Positions 1-8,477 of a stretch of DNA of 64,000 nt are shown one piece after another. A model generated the notes under the pieces. That model was not told the DNA's origin and searched no databases. It saw only the letters and a program-made list of their open reading frames with translations. The first letter of the stretch is position 1; each line of letters begins with the position of its first letter. The translations under genes were made by a program, and so were the position numbers. Source of the DNA: JBJMHZ01 sp045807125 (GTDB lineage Bacteria > Actinomycetota > Actinomycetes > JAWWOL01); NCBI GenBank assembly GCA_045807125.1, contig JBJMHZ010000042.1, positions 1 to 64,000 of the forward strand, read 5' to 3'.

Positions 1-584
1 GCGGCCGCCGCCAGCAGCCCGGCGGCGACGCCGGCCAGGCCCCTGCCCGCGCCGGGCGACCAGCGCCGGGCGACCCGGCCGCGGTCGAGGGCGTCAGCGA
101 GCGCCGACGCGGCCAGCGCGGCGACCACGCCGAGCAGGGCCGCGACCACCACCTCGCGGCCGCCGGGCTCGGTCCGCAGCGCGACGTACCCGGCGGCGAC
201 GACGCCGAGCGCCGTGGCCCCGACCGTGGCGGCGAGCGCATCGGTGACGCGCGTCCGCTCGGTCCTGAGCAGCTGGTGGAGCAGCGCGGCGAGGAAGGCG
301 ACGGCGATCACCGTCGCGATCGGAGCCACCCGGCTCACGCGCCCGTCCGCCGAGCGGTCGCCGACGGCGACGAGGACGTCGGCGGCGACAGCGGCCGCTC
401 CCGCGATCGCCATCGCTCCGGCGGGCGCGGGCATGCCCAGCAGCCGCACGAGCGCCACGACGAGGACGAGCTGGGCCGCGACGCACCCGACGAGGAGCGC
501 CGGCTGGCCGGCGGCCGCCAGACCGAGCAGGACGGCGGCAGCGGCAGCTGCGCCGATGGCAGGCGGGTGGGGGGCGGCAGTCAC
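1..584 (-). CDS. Integral membrane protein, cut by the window edge
   Basis: I do not recognise the family. Read leftwards from a GTG at 584 the frame stays open for 194 codons to the edge, so the C-terminus is missing. The visible protein is almost wholly hydrophobic, with five or six likely membrane segments (about residues 10-25, 30-50, 55-72, 88-106, 115-130 and 138-156) and short charged loops such as the one after residue 75. It begins 29 nt beyond the stop of the GGDEF-EAL gene on the same strand, so the two may be cotranscribed. No good ribosome binding site precedes the GTG, so the start is uncertain. Confidence 0.6.
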   Translation of the reverse strand, partial: MTAAPHPPAIGAAAAAAVLLGLAAAGQPALLVGCVAAQLVLVVALVRLLGMPAPAGAMAIAGAAAVAADVLVAVGDRSADGRVSRVAPIATVIAVAFLAALLHQLLRTERTRVTDALAATVGATALGVVAAGYVALRTEPGGREVVVAALLGVVAALAASALADALDRGRVARRWSPGAGRGLAGVAAGLLAAA

Positions 585-613
585 CCGACGATCGTGCCAG
601 ACGGCACCCGCGG

Positions 614-3600
614 CTACGCGCCGGCGAGCCAGCGCTCGAGCTGGTCGCCGGGCAACGGCCGGCAGAACAGGTAGCCCTGGGCCAGGTCGGCGCCGAGCTC
701 GGTCAGCAGCGCGGCCACCGGCTCGCTCTCGATGCCCTCGGCGACGACCTGGAGGCCGAGCGAGTGAGCGAGCTGGATCACCGAGTGCACGATCGCCCGG
801 TCGCGGGGGTCGTGCGCCATGTCGGTGACGAACGCCCGGTCGATCTTCAGCTGGTGCACCGGGAGGTGCTTGAGCCACGCGAGCGAGGAGTAGCCCGTGC
901 CGAAGTCGTCCACCGCGCAGGTGATGCCGGCCTCGGCGAGGCGCTGCAGCGCCTCCCGGACGCCCTCCTCCGCGATCACCGACTCGGTGATCTCGACGAC
1001 GAGATGGTCGAAGGTCAGCTCCGCATCGGTCAGCGCGGTGGCGATCGCCGAGGGCAGGCTCTCGTCCTGCAGGACGGCGGCAGAGAGGTTGACCGCGATG
1101 CGCAGGTCGAGGCCGTCGCTCGCCCACTTGGCCATCTGGTCGACCGCCGTCTGCAGCACCCAGTTGGTCAGCGCGTGGATGAGCCCGCTCTGCTCGGCCA
1201 GCGGGATGAAGTCGCCTGGCGCGATCATGCCGCGCGCGGGGTGGACCCAGCGCACCAGCGCCTCGACGTGCTCGACCTTGCGGGTGCGCAGGTCGACGAG
1301 CGGCTGGTAGTGCAGCTCCAGCTCGCCGAGCGAGGCGGCGTCGCGCAGCTCGGAGAGCACCGCGAGCCGGTGCCGGTGCGCCTCGTCGGTGTCCGTGTCG
1401 TACAGGGCGCAGCCGCAGCGCGCCCGCTTCGCGCGATACATCGCGATGTCCGCGCGCTGGAGCAGCACGCTCGGCTCCTGGCCGTGCTCGCCGGAGAAGG
1501 CCACCCCGATCGACGCCGACAGCGCGACCTCCATCTCGGCCAGCTCGAACTGCGCCTTCAGGGTGTCGAGCAGCTTGACGGCGATCGCGCTGGCCTCGGC
1601 CGCCGAGTGCAGGTCCGGCAGGCACACCGCGAACTCGTCGCCACCGAGCCGGGCCACGGTGTCCGACGCGCGCAGGCCGCCACACAGCCGCTCGGCGACC
1701 TGCCGCAGCAGCTGGTCGCCGGCGTGGTGCCCGAGCGAGTCGTTGACGTCCTTGAACCCGTCGAGGTCGAGCAGCAGCAGGCCGACATGGCTGCCGTCGC
1801 GGTTGGCCGCGGCGAGCGCCTGCTCGAGCCGGTCGGCGAGCAGCGTGCGGTTGGGCAGCCCGGTCAGGCCGTCGTGCAGCGCCTGGTGGCGCACCTCGTC
1901 CTCGGCCCTGCGCCGCTCAACGACAGCGGCGACCACGTGGGCCACGGCCTCCAGGAAGTTGATGTCGGCCTGGCTGAACCGGCGCGGCACCGAGTCGAAG
2001 GCGAGCATGACGCCGTACGGGCTGGCCTGGCCCTCGACCGCGACGCTGATCCCCGAGTGTGCGCGGTGCTGGAGCAGCAGCGACGCGCCGAGGAAGCGGG
2101 CGCTCCCGTCGAGCGACCCGACAGTGACCGGCCGGCTCCACGTCATCTCGTACTCGGCCTGCCCGCTCACGCCGGTCGGGACGACGGCCGACCCGACGAG
2201 GCCCTGCGCCCAGCCCTCGCCGGCCACCAGCAATAGCTCCTCCGCGCCGGGCAGCAGCGCGAGCACGCCGCAGAGCGGCAGCTCGAGGGTGCGCGCCACG
2301 ATCGCGGCGGCCGCGTCGAGCAGGTCGGACAGGGCCGTGCCCGACAGGGCCCACTGGCCGAGCGCCGCCACCGCAGCCTGCTGCTCGGCGACCCGGCGCC
2401 GCTCGGTGATGTCGCGCAGGTTGACGACGATGCCACCGACCGCCGGATCGGCGACCAGGTCGGTGCCGCTGCCCTCGACGTAGCGCCAGCCACCGTCCGC
2501 GTGCCGCACGCGGAACTCCACGTCGACCGACCGCTGACCGCCGAGGATCCGGTCGAAGGCGACCCGCACCGACGGCAGGTCGTCGTGGTGCACGTGGTCG
2601 AAGAGCGACTCGCCCAGCCGCTCCGGTCCGAGGCCGAGGACGGCGAGCGTCGAGGGCGTCGCGTAGCGGATGCGCAAGCGGTCATCGAGGATCATGATGA
2701 TGTCGGCTGACTGCTGCACGAGGGCGCGATGGCGCTGCTCGCTCTCCTCCGCGGCCCGCCGGGCGTCGCGCGCGATGCTGAGCAGCCGGGCGTTGTCGAG
2801 CGCGAGCGCGACTCGCTGGCCGACGTCCTTGACGAGGGCCAGCTCGTCGTCGCCGTAGGGCTCGCCGGTGCCGTCGCGGGCCGTGGCGAGCACGCCGACG
2901 GTCCGCCCGCGCACCCGCAGCGGCACGAGGATGAGGCTGCGCAGCCCGAAGCTCGCGAGGTACTCCCCGTAGGCCCTCCGCCAGCGGGCGCCGAGGCGCT
3001 CCGGGTCGAGCTCGCGGATGAAGACGGGCTCGCCGCTGTCGACGACCGCCTGCGCCAGCTGGCCGGTGTCGCCGTCGGGGGCATACAGCTCCCAGAGCAT
3101 CGCGACGGCGGCCGGGTCGGGGTGCCAGGTGCTGGCGGCCCGCAGCTCGCCGTCGTCGACCACCCAGAGGGTCGCGACGTCGCCCACGATGCGGGCGACC
3201 ATGCGGGCCACCTGCTGGAGCAGCTCGCGCTCCTCGGTGGTGCCCTCGGCGAGCAGGTCGCAGAGCTCGACCACCCGCGCCGTGCGCTGGGCGTCCCTGC
3301 GCAGCGCCTCGTCGGCGCGCCGATCCTCGGTGACGTCGACCAGCTGGGCGAAGAAGTACGCCGGCTCGCCGCTCGCCGAGCGGACGAGGCTCACGTGCAG
3401 CATCGCGTGCACGACCTCGCCGTCTGGTCGCACGCAGCGCCCCTCGCCGGTGTAGGCCGGGATGTCACCGGCGCGGAGCGCCTGCATCGCGGCCGTCACG
3501 GCCTCGATGTCGCCGGGATGCGCGATGTCCTGCACCCGGCAGGCCCGCAGCTCGTCCTCGCCCCTCGCGAGCAGCGCGCAAGCGCGCGGGCTGACCTGCA

Positions 3601-4060
3601 GGTAGCGGCCGTCGAGCGCGATCACGGCGGTGCCGACGACGCCCACGTCGATCGCCTGCCCGGTGCCGGCCCCGGCGCGCAGCGGGAGGGCATCGGTGAA
3701 GGCGACGACCGCGCCGGTCACCGCTCCGCTGCTCACCACAGGGGTGATCCGCGAGTCGACGGTCAGCATGGTGCCGGGCGATCGCCACACGACGTCGCCG
3801 GTCACCGCCCGCGGCCGGCCGTCGGCAAGGACCTGGCGGACGGGGCAGTCCTCGTACCGGAACTCCGAGCCGTCGGCGTGGTGGTGGTGGCAGACCGCGT
3901 GCAGCTGCTTGCCGATGAGCCGCTCCACCGGCCGGCCGAGCAGCGAGGCGGCCGCCGGATTGGCGAAGATCACGCGCCCCTCGCGATCCAGGACGCAGAT
4001 GCCCTCGCTGGCGGCGTCGAGGACCAGCTCGGGCGTGAGGCCCGCGCCGAGCTCCGGCAT
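614..4060 (-). CDS. PAS/GAF/GGDEF/EAL dual cyclic-di-GMP protein
   Basis: A 1148-residue cytoplasmic signalling protein without membrane segments. Order: PAS (about 10-115), PAS (140-245), GAF (265-425), PAS (440-560), GAF (570-720), GGDEF (725-885), EAL (895-1145). The cyclase motif RLGGDEFAV is intact. The phosphodiesterase half has VEALVRW, AVDDFGTGYSSL and a following KID, so both activities are possible. The two outputs usually make or degrade c-di-GMP according to ligand or redox input from the PAS/GAF units. A histidine cluster (CHHHHADG) in the first PAS may bind metal or haem, which is inference. The ATG at 4060 was preferred to the TTG just before it because GGAGGTGAG lies 7 nt upstream of the ATG. 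Confidence 0.93.
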   Translation of the reverse strand: MPELGAGLTPELVLDAASEGICVLDREGRVIFANPAAASLLGRPVERLIGKQLHAVCHHHHADGSEFRYEDCPVRQVLADGRPRAVTGDVVWRSPGTMLTVDSRITPVVSSGAVTGAVVAFTDALPLRAGAGTGQAIDVGVVGTAVIALDGRYLQVSPRACALLARGEDELRACRVQDIAHPGDIEAVTAAMQALRAGDIPAYTGEGRCVRPDGEVVHAMLHVSLVRSASGEPAYFFAQLVDVTEDRRADEALRRDAQRTARVVELCDLLAEGTTEERELLQQVARMVARIVGDVATLWVVDDGELRAASTWHPDPAAVAMLWELYAPDGDTGQLAQAVVDSGEPVFIRELDPERLGARWRRAYGEYLASFGLRSLILVPLRVRGRTVGVLATARDGTGEPYGDDELALVKDVGQRVALALDNARLLSIARDARRAAEESEQRHRALVQQSADIIMILDDRLRIRYATPSTLAVLGLGPERLGESLFDHVHHDDLPSVRVAFDRILGGQRSVDVEFRVRHADGGWRYVEGSGTDLVADPAVGGIVVNLRDITERRRVAEQQAAVAALGQWALSGTALSDLLDAAAAIVARTLELPLCGVLALLPGAEELLLVAGEGWAQGLVGSAVVPTGVSGQAEYEMTWSRPVTVGSLDGSARFLGASLLLQHRAHSGISVAVEGQASPYGVMLAFDSVPRRFSQADINFLEAVAHVVAAVVERRRAEDEVRHQALHDGLTGLPNRTLLADRLEQALAAANRDGSHVGLLLLDLDGFKDVNDSLGHHAGDQLLRQVAERLCGGLRASDTVARLGGDEFAVCLPDLHSAAEASAIAVKLLDTLKAQFELAEMEVALSASIGVAFSGEHGQEPSVLLQRADIAMYRAKRARCGCALYDTDTDEAHRHRLAVLSELRDAASLGELELHYQPLVDLRTRKVEHVEALVRWVHPARGMIAPGDFIPLAEQSGLIHALTNWVLQTAVDQMAKWASDGLDLRIAVNLSAAVLQDESLPSAIATALTDAELTFDHLVVEITESVIAEEGVREALQRLAEAGITCAVDDFGTGYSSLAWLKHLPVHQLKIDRAFVTDMAHDPRDRAIVHSVIQLAHSLGLQVVAEGIESEPVAALLTELGADLAQGYLFCRPLPGDQLERWLAGA

Positions 4061-4238
4061 CAACTCACCTCCGTCAGCTGCTGGACGGGCCTCATCTGCA
4101 TCCTTGACCCGGCAGGACGCATTCGTGCGGTACGCAGGAGTGACGCCCTGATGACTCGATCGCGCACTCCGCTGTCCAGAGTGCCCCGATCATCCGTCGT
4201 TGTCCGGCGAACGCGTAGGGAAGCGCGAGCCAGGCGGC

Positions 4239-4487
4239 TCAGCCGCCCGCGAAGGGCGGCAGCACCTCCACCACCGAGTCCTCGCGCAAGGTCACCTCCG
4301 CCGGCTCGCGGCGACCGGCCGGCTCGCCGTCCACGAGGTAGGAGCAGACCGCCGCTAGCCGCGCGAACCGCTCGCCGTGCGCCGCTTCGGCAGCGGACAG
4401 CGCCTCGGCGAGGGTGTCGGCCGCGAGCCGCTCCTCCGCCACCCCGGCGGCCTCGCGGGCAGCTGCCCAGTACCGCACGAGCGCCAT
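4239..4487 (-). CDS. moaD: MoaD/ThiS-type sulfur carrier protein
   Basis: An 82-residue beta-grasp protein. It opens with MALVRYWAAAREAAG, typical of the small subunit of molybdopterin synthase, and ends in the diglycine (PPFAGG) that is adenylated and thiocarboxylated. MoaD donates sulfur to precursor Z together with MoaE. No moaE or other molybdenum cofactor gene is in this window, so a general ThiS-like role is possible. Its ATG overlaps the TGA of the upstream hydrolase by one base, which indicates translational coupling. Confidence 0.85.
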   Translation of the reverse strand: MALVRYWAAAREAAGVAEERLAADTLAEALSAAEAAHGERFARLAAVCSYLVDGEPAGRREPAEVTLREDSVVEVLPPFAGG

Positions 4488-5299
4488 CAGCCGGTCGTCC
4501 TCTCCCCGGCGCGCAGATCCGGCTCGTCCGAGCGGGACAGCACGGTGCGCACGTGGCCGCCGATGCGGTCGAGCAGCTCGGGCGAGGCGCCCGCCTCGGC
4601 GTGCCCCATGCCGCGGACGATCCACAGCTCGGTCGGCTCGCCGGCCGCCGCCGCGAGCGCCCGCGCGTGCTCGACGCCGAAGTAGTGGTCGCGGTCGCCG
4701 TGCACGATCAGCAGCGGGGTGGGCGCCACCCGGCCGACCACCTCGAGCGGCGACTCCGGTGGCTCCGTCCAGACCGGCCCGAGCCGCAGGCCGTACAGGC
4801 CACGGCAGACCGCGCGCCCGGCCGTGGTCCGCACCAGCCACATCACCCGGCGCATCGGCCTGGTGTCGGTGACGTACCAGGCCGACGGGCCGCTCACGGC
4901 GACGACCGCGTCGACGCCGCCGGCCAGCGCCGCGTGCCGGAGGACGACGGAGGCGCCCATCGACCAGCCGCACGTCACGACCTGCCGGTAGCCGAGCCGG
5001 CGGGCCGCCGCCACGGCGGCCTCGACGTCGTGGATCTCCCGGTCGCCGAGCGTCGAGCGCCCGCTGGAGCGGCCGTGCCCGCGCAGGTCGAGCAGCAGCA
5101 CGCCGGCGTGGCGCCCCAGCCCGCTCGCCACCGCCCGGACGGCCGGCTTGGCGAGCCCGCCGTTGAAGCCGTGGACGACGACGATCGCCACGCCCCGCGA
5201 ACCGTCGGCGGCCAGCTGGTGGCGGGCATTGATCCGCTCGCCGTCGATGGTCAGGAGCCAGAGCTGGGCTCCGGCTGCGCGGCGGGACGGTCTCGGCAC
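4487..5299 (-). CDS. Alpha/beta-hydrolase fold protein
   Basis: A 270-residue hydrolase. It shows the oxyanion-hole region HGFNGG, the nucleophile elbow GWSMGA, an acid strand HGDRDHYFG and a C-terminal HAEAG histidine, so a complete Ser-Asp-His triad is present. Substrate is unknown; an esterase or lipase-like role is the family default. The frame is open further upstream, but glnR begins divergently at 5382, so I chose the GTG at 5299. A CAAGAT box lies 7 nt before it, as in a leaderless transcript. It overlaps moaD by one base. Confidence 0.82.
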   Translation of the reverse strand: MPRPSRRAAGAQLWLLTIDGERINARHQLAADGSRGVAIVVVHGFNGGLAKPAVRAVASGLGRHAGVLLLDLRGHGRSSGRSTLGDREIHDVEAAVAAARRLGYRQVVTCGWSMGASVVLRHAALAGGVDAVVAVSGPSAWYVTDTRPMRRVMWLVRTTAGRAVCRGLYGLRLGPVWTEPPESPLEVVGRVAPTPLLIVHGDRDHYFGVEHARALAAAAGEPTELWIVRGMGHAEAGASPELLDRIGGHVRTVLSRSDEPDLRAGERTTG

Positions 5300-5381
5300 G
5301 TGGGGTATCTTGCCCTTGGCGAAGGTCCCGGACGACAGCGGCGTCGTTCTCTCCACGCGACGGCTCCCCGGGAGGAGTGCG

Positions 5382-6116
5382 ATGGCCAGCCTGCTGCTGC
5401 TGACCGGCACCCTGTCGCCCTCCTCCGAGGTGCTCCCGGCGCTCGCGCTGCTCCCGCACTCGGTCCGGGTGGCCTCGACCGACCCTGCCTCGCTGCTCGC
5501 GATCGACGCGGCTGGGTCCCCGTACGACGCCGTGCTGGTCGACGCCCGCCGCGAGCTGGTCGCCGCGCGGGCACTGTGCAGCGTCCTGCGCACCACCGGG
5601 CTCACCGTGCCGCTGCTCGCGGTCGTCACCGAGGGCGGACTGGTCGCCGTCTCGGCCGACTGGGGCATCGACGACGTCCTGCTCGCGACGGCCGGCCCGG
5701 CCGAGGTCGACGCCCGGCTGCGCCTCGCCGTCGGCCGCCGCCGCGCCGAGGAGCCGGACGGCGCGGCCGCCGATCGGGCGCTGGTGCGCGCCGGCGAGCT
5801 GGAGATCGACGAGCACGCCTACACCGCCCGGCTGCGAGGCGCCTCGCTCGACCTCACGTTCAAGGAGTTCGAGCTGCTGAAGTTCCTCGCCCAGCACCCC
5901 GGGCGGGTGTTCAGCCGGGCCCAGCTGCTCCAGGAGGTATGGGGCTACGACTACTACGGCGGCACCCGCACGGTCGACGTGCACGTCCGCCGCCTCCGGG
6001 CCAAGCTCGGCCCCGAGCACGAAGCGATGATCGGTACGGTGCGCAACGTCGGCTACAAGTTCGTGGGCGAGCCCGCCGTGCTGCGCGACGATCCGGCCAG
6101 GGCACCGAGCAGGTAG
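5382..6116 (+). CDS. glnR: OmpR-family nitrogen regulator GlnR
   Basis: A 244-residue atypical response regulator. The N-terminus (MASLLLLTGTLSPSSEVLPA) and the segment VVTEGGL..VSADWGIDDVLL match actinobacterial GlnR closely from memory. The receiver keeps Asp54 (VLVDARRE) but lacks the N-terminal acidic pair, as known for GlnR, which works without normal phosphorylation. The winged helix (about 145-230) contains LTFKEFELLKFLAQHPGRVF and VDVHVRRLRAKLG. GlnR controls nitrogen assimilation genes. GGGAGGAG just upstream of the ATG fixes the start. It is divergent from the hydrolase/moaD pair. Confidence 0.93.
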   Translation: MASLLLLTGTLSPSSEVLPALALLPHSVRVASTDPASLLAIDAAGSPYDAVLVDARRELVAARALCSVLRTTGLTVPLLAVVTEGGLVAVSADWGIDDVLLATAGPAEVDARLRLAVGRRRAEEPDGAAADRALVRAGELEIDEHAYTARLRGASLDLTFKEFELLKFLAQHPGRVFSRAQLLQEVWGYDYYGGTRTVDVHVRRLRAKLGPEHEAMIGTVRNVGYKFVGEPAVLRDDPARAPSR

Positions 6117-6191
6117 CGAGCGAGGCAGCGGCTGACCGATGCCATCATCGACGACCTGCTCGCCGCGTTGCGAGCGCTGGACCGTACGTTC

Positions 6192-6209
6192 ACCGGCGTC
6201 GGCGCCGGT
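6192..6209 (+). terminator. Hairpin after glnR
   Basis: A perfect 7-bp stem (ACCGGCG / CGCCGGT) with a TCGG loop, 75 nt after the glnR stop. There is no T-run, which is common for high-GC terminators. Confidence 0.4.
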
Positions 6210-6293
6210 CATGGTGACGTTGCGCAAACCCCTGTAGCCATTGGGTGAACGCGGACGATCTCTGACGCAGGCGTCATTGCCGGGTCATGAGAA

Positions 6294-6315
6294 ATACACC
6301 CACCGTTCACCTAGG
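6294..6315 (+). promoter_or_regulatory. PHO-box-like pair before ppk1
   Basis: Two adjacent 11-mers, ATACACCCACC and GTTCACCTAGG. The second matches the actinobacterial PHO unit (GTTCACC core) well and the first weakly. They lie about 20 nt before the ppk1 GTG. A further inverted unit, GGTGAAC, is at 6244-6250. Binding by RegX3 is inferred from the match and the neighbourhood. Confidence 0.5.
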
Positions 6316-6332
6316 CGTCCGACAGTATCCTC

Positions 6333-8477
6333 GTGGACACGACCGAGATCGCGGAATCTCCGCACGACGAAGCTGAGCGGGCCGCGGACGTAGCAGCGCC
6401 GGACCCGTCGCTCGACCTGCCGAGCGATCGCTTCCTCGATCGGGAGCTGAGCTGGGTCGAGTTCAACCGCCGCGTCCTGCTGCTCGCGCAATCGCCCGAC
6501 CTTCCGCTGCTCGAACGGGCCCGCTTCCTGGCGATCTTCGCAACCAATCTCGACGAGTTCCTCATGGTGCGCATCGCGGGACTGCAGCGCCGCATCGAGA
6601 CGGGCATCGCCACGCAGACGGCCAGTGGCTTGACGACGCGCGAGCAGCTGACGCTGGTGATGACCCGCGCACTTGAGCTCGCCCGCGAGCATGCCCAGTC
6701 CTTCTGCACGGACGTCCTCCCCGCGCTGCGGGCCGAGGGAATCGACATCGTGCGCTGGTCGCAGCTGGGCGAGAGCGAGCAGGAACTGCTCAGGGCGATG
6801 TTCAGGGACGAGATCTTCCCCGTGCTGACGCCGCTCGCCGTCGATCCCGTGCACCCCTTCCCCTACATCTCCGGCCTCTCGCTGAATCTCGCCGTGGTGG
6901 TGCGAGATCCCGACAGCGAGACGGAGCGGTTCGCGCGCGTGAAGGTGCCGCCGCTGCTGCCGCGCTTCGTGCCGCTGGACGGCGGCCGCTTCGTCCCGCT
7001 CGAGGACGTCATCGCCGCGCACCTGCCCGACCTGTTCGCCGGGATGGAGATCGTCGAGACGCACGTGTTCCGGGTGACCCGCAACGAGGACGTCGAGGTC
7101 GAGGACGAGGAGGTCGATGACCTGCTCAAGGCGCTCGAGCGGGAGCTGATCCGCCGCCGGTTCGGCCCGCCCGTCCGGCTCGAGGTCGAGGACTCGGTGT
7201 CCGACCGCGTGCTGGCCCTGCTCTGCAGGGAGCTCCGGGTCAGCGAGGGGGAGGTCTTCCGATTGCCGGCCCCGCTGGACCTCACCGGGCTCTGGTCGAT
7301 CGCCCACATCGACCGGCCCGATCTGAAGCAGCCCACCCACCTGCCCGTCACCCCTCCCGCGTTCCTGGGGGCCGACACCACCGAGCCGCGGATCTTCCCT
7401 GCGCTGCGCCAGAGCGACGTCCTCGTCCACCACCCGTACGACTCCTTCGCGACGACCGTGCAGGCCTTCCTCGAGGAGGCGGCGGCCGACCCCGCCGTAC
7501 TGGCCATCAAGCAGACGCTCTACCGGACGAGCGGCGAGTCGCCCATCGTCGACGCGCTGATCGACGCGGCACAGGCGGGCAAGCAGGTGCTCGTCCTGGT
7601 CGAGCTGAAGGCGCGCTTCGACGAGCAGGCCAACATCCGCTGGGCACGCGCCCTGGAGGAAGCGGGCTGTCACGTCGTGTACGGCCTCGTCGGTCTCAAG
7701 ACGCACTGCAAGCTGTGCCTCGTCGTCCGCCGCGAGGACGACGGCTCGCTGCGCCGCTACGCCCACGTCGGCACCGGCAACTACCACCCCAAGACGGCCA
7801 GGATCTACGAGGACGTCGGCATCATGACGGCCGACCACGCCGTGGGCGAGGATCTCTCGCACCTGTTCAACCACCTCTCCGGCTACACGGTGCACCCGCA
7901 GTACCGGCGGCTGCTCGTCGCGCCCGATGATCTGCGGGCCGGCCTGATCGAGCGGGTCGAGCGGGAGGTCGCGCACCATGCGGCCGGTCGCCCGGCCGGC
8001 ATCCGGTGGAAGGTCAACGCGCTCGTGGACGAGGACGTCATCGACGCGCTCTACCACGCCTCGCGGGCGGGCGTGCCGGTCGACCTGGCGGTCCGCAGCA
8101 TGTGCGCCCTGCGCCCAGGCGTGCCGGGACTGTCCGACACCGTGCGCGTCGTCAGCATCCTCGGGCGGTTCCTCGAGCACTCGCGGATCTACCGGTTCGC
8201 CAACGGTGGCGCGCCGGAGACGTGGATGGGCAGTGCCGACGTCATGCACCGCAATCTGGACCGGCGGGTCGAAGCGATGCTGAACGTGACGGATCCGGAG
8301 AGCCAGGCGCGACTGACCTCGGTGCTCGACCTCGCGCTCTCCGGCCACGTGCGACTGTGGGAGCTGCAACCTGACGGCAGCTGGGCGTGGCGGACCGACG
8401 GCGATCTCGTGGACTACCAGGAGGAGCTGATCCGCCGCTCCGTGGCAGCCACCATGGAGCGGACGGAGCAGCCGTGA
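6333..8477 (+). CDS. ppk1: Polyphosphate kinase 1
   Basis: A 714-residue enzyme of normal length that polymerises the gamma phosphate of ATP into polyphosphate, reversibly. Visible family marks: an N-terminal helical domain (LDRELSWVEFNRRVL), the phosphorylated histidine in LKTHCKL, the motif GTGNYHPKTARIYED, and the second active-site histidine in RFLEHSRIYRF. The GTG start at 6333 lies directly downstream of PHO-like repeats. The stop overlaps the CYTH-CHAD start (GTGA), so these two genes are coupled. Confidence 0.95.
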   Translation: MDTTEIAESPHDEAERAADVAAPDPSLDLPSDRFLDRELSWVEFNRRVLLLAQSPDLPLLERARFLAIFATNLDEFLMVRIAGLQRRIETGIATQTASGLTTREQLTLVMTRALELAREHAQSFCTDVLPALRAEGIDIVRWSQLGESEQELLRAMFRDEIFPVLTPLAVDPVHPFPYISGLSLNLAVVVRDPDSETERFARVKVPPLLPRFVPLDGGRFVPLEDVIAAHLPDLFAGMEIVETHVFRVTRNEDVEVEDEEVDDLLKALERELIRRRFGPPVRLEVEDSVSDRVLALLCRELRVSEGEVFRLPAPLDLTGLWSIAHIDRPDLKQPTHLPVTPPAFLGADTTEPRIFPALRQSDVLVHHPYDSFATTVQAFLEEAAADPAVLAIKQTLYRTSGESPIVDALIDAAQAGKQVLVLVELKARFDEQANIRWARALEEAGCHVVYGLVGLKTHCKLCLVVRREDDGSLRRYAHVGTGNYHPKTARIYEDVGIMTADHAVGEDLSHLFNHLSGYTVHPQYRRLLVAPDDLRAGLIERVEREVAHHAAGRPAGIRWKVNALVDEDVIDALYHASRAGVPVDLAVRSMCALRPGVPGLSDTVRVVSILGRFLEHSRIYRFANGGAPETWMGSADVMHRNLDRRVEAMLNVTDPESQARLTSVLDLALSGHVRLWELQPDGSWAWRTDGDLVDYQEELIRRSVAATMERTEQP

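Noticed and set aside
6187..6197. GTTCACC unit after glnR
   Set aside because: It is single, lies partly within a terminator-like hairpin and is far from ppk1.
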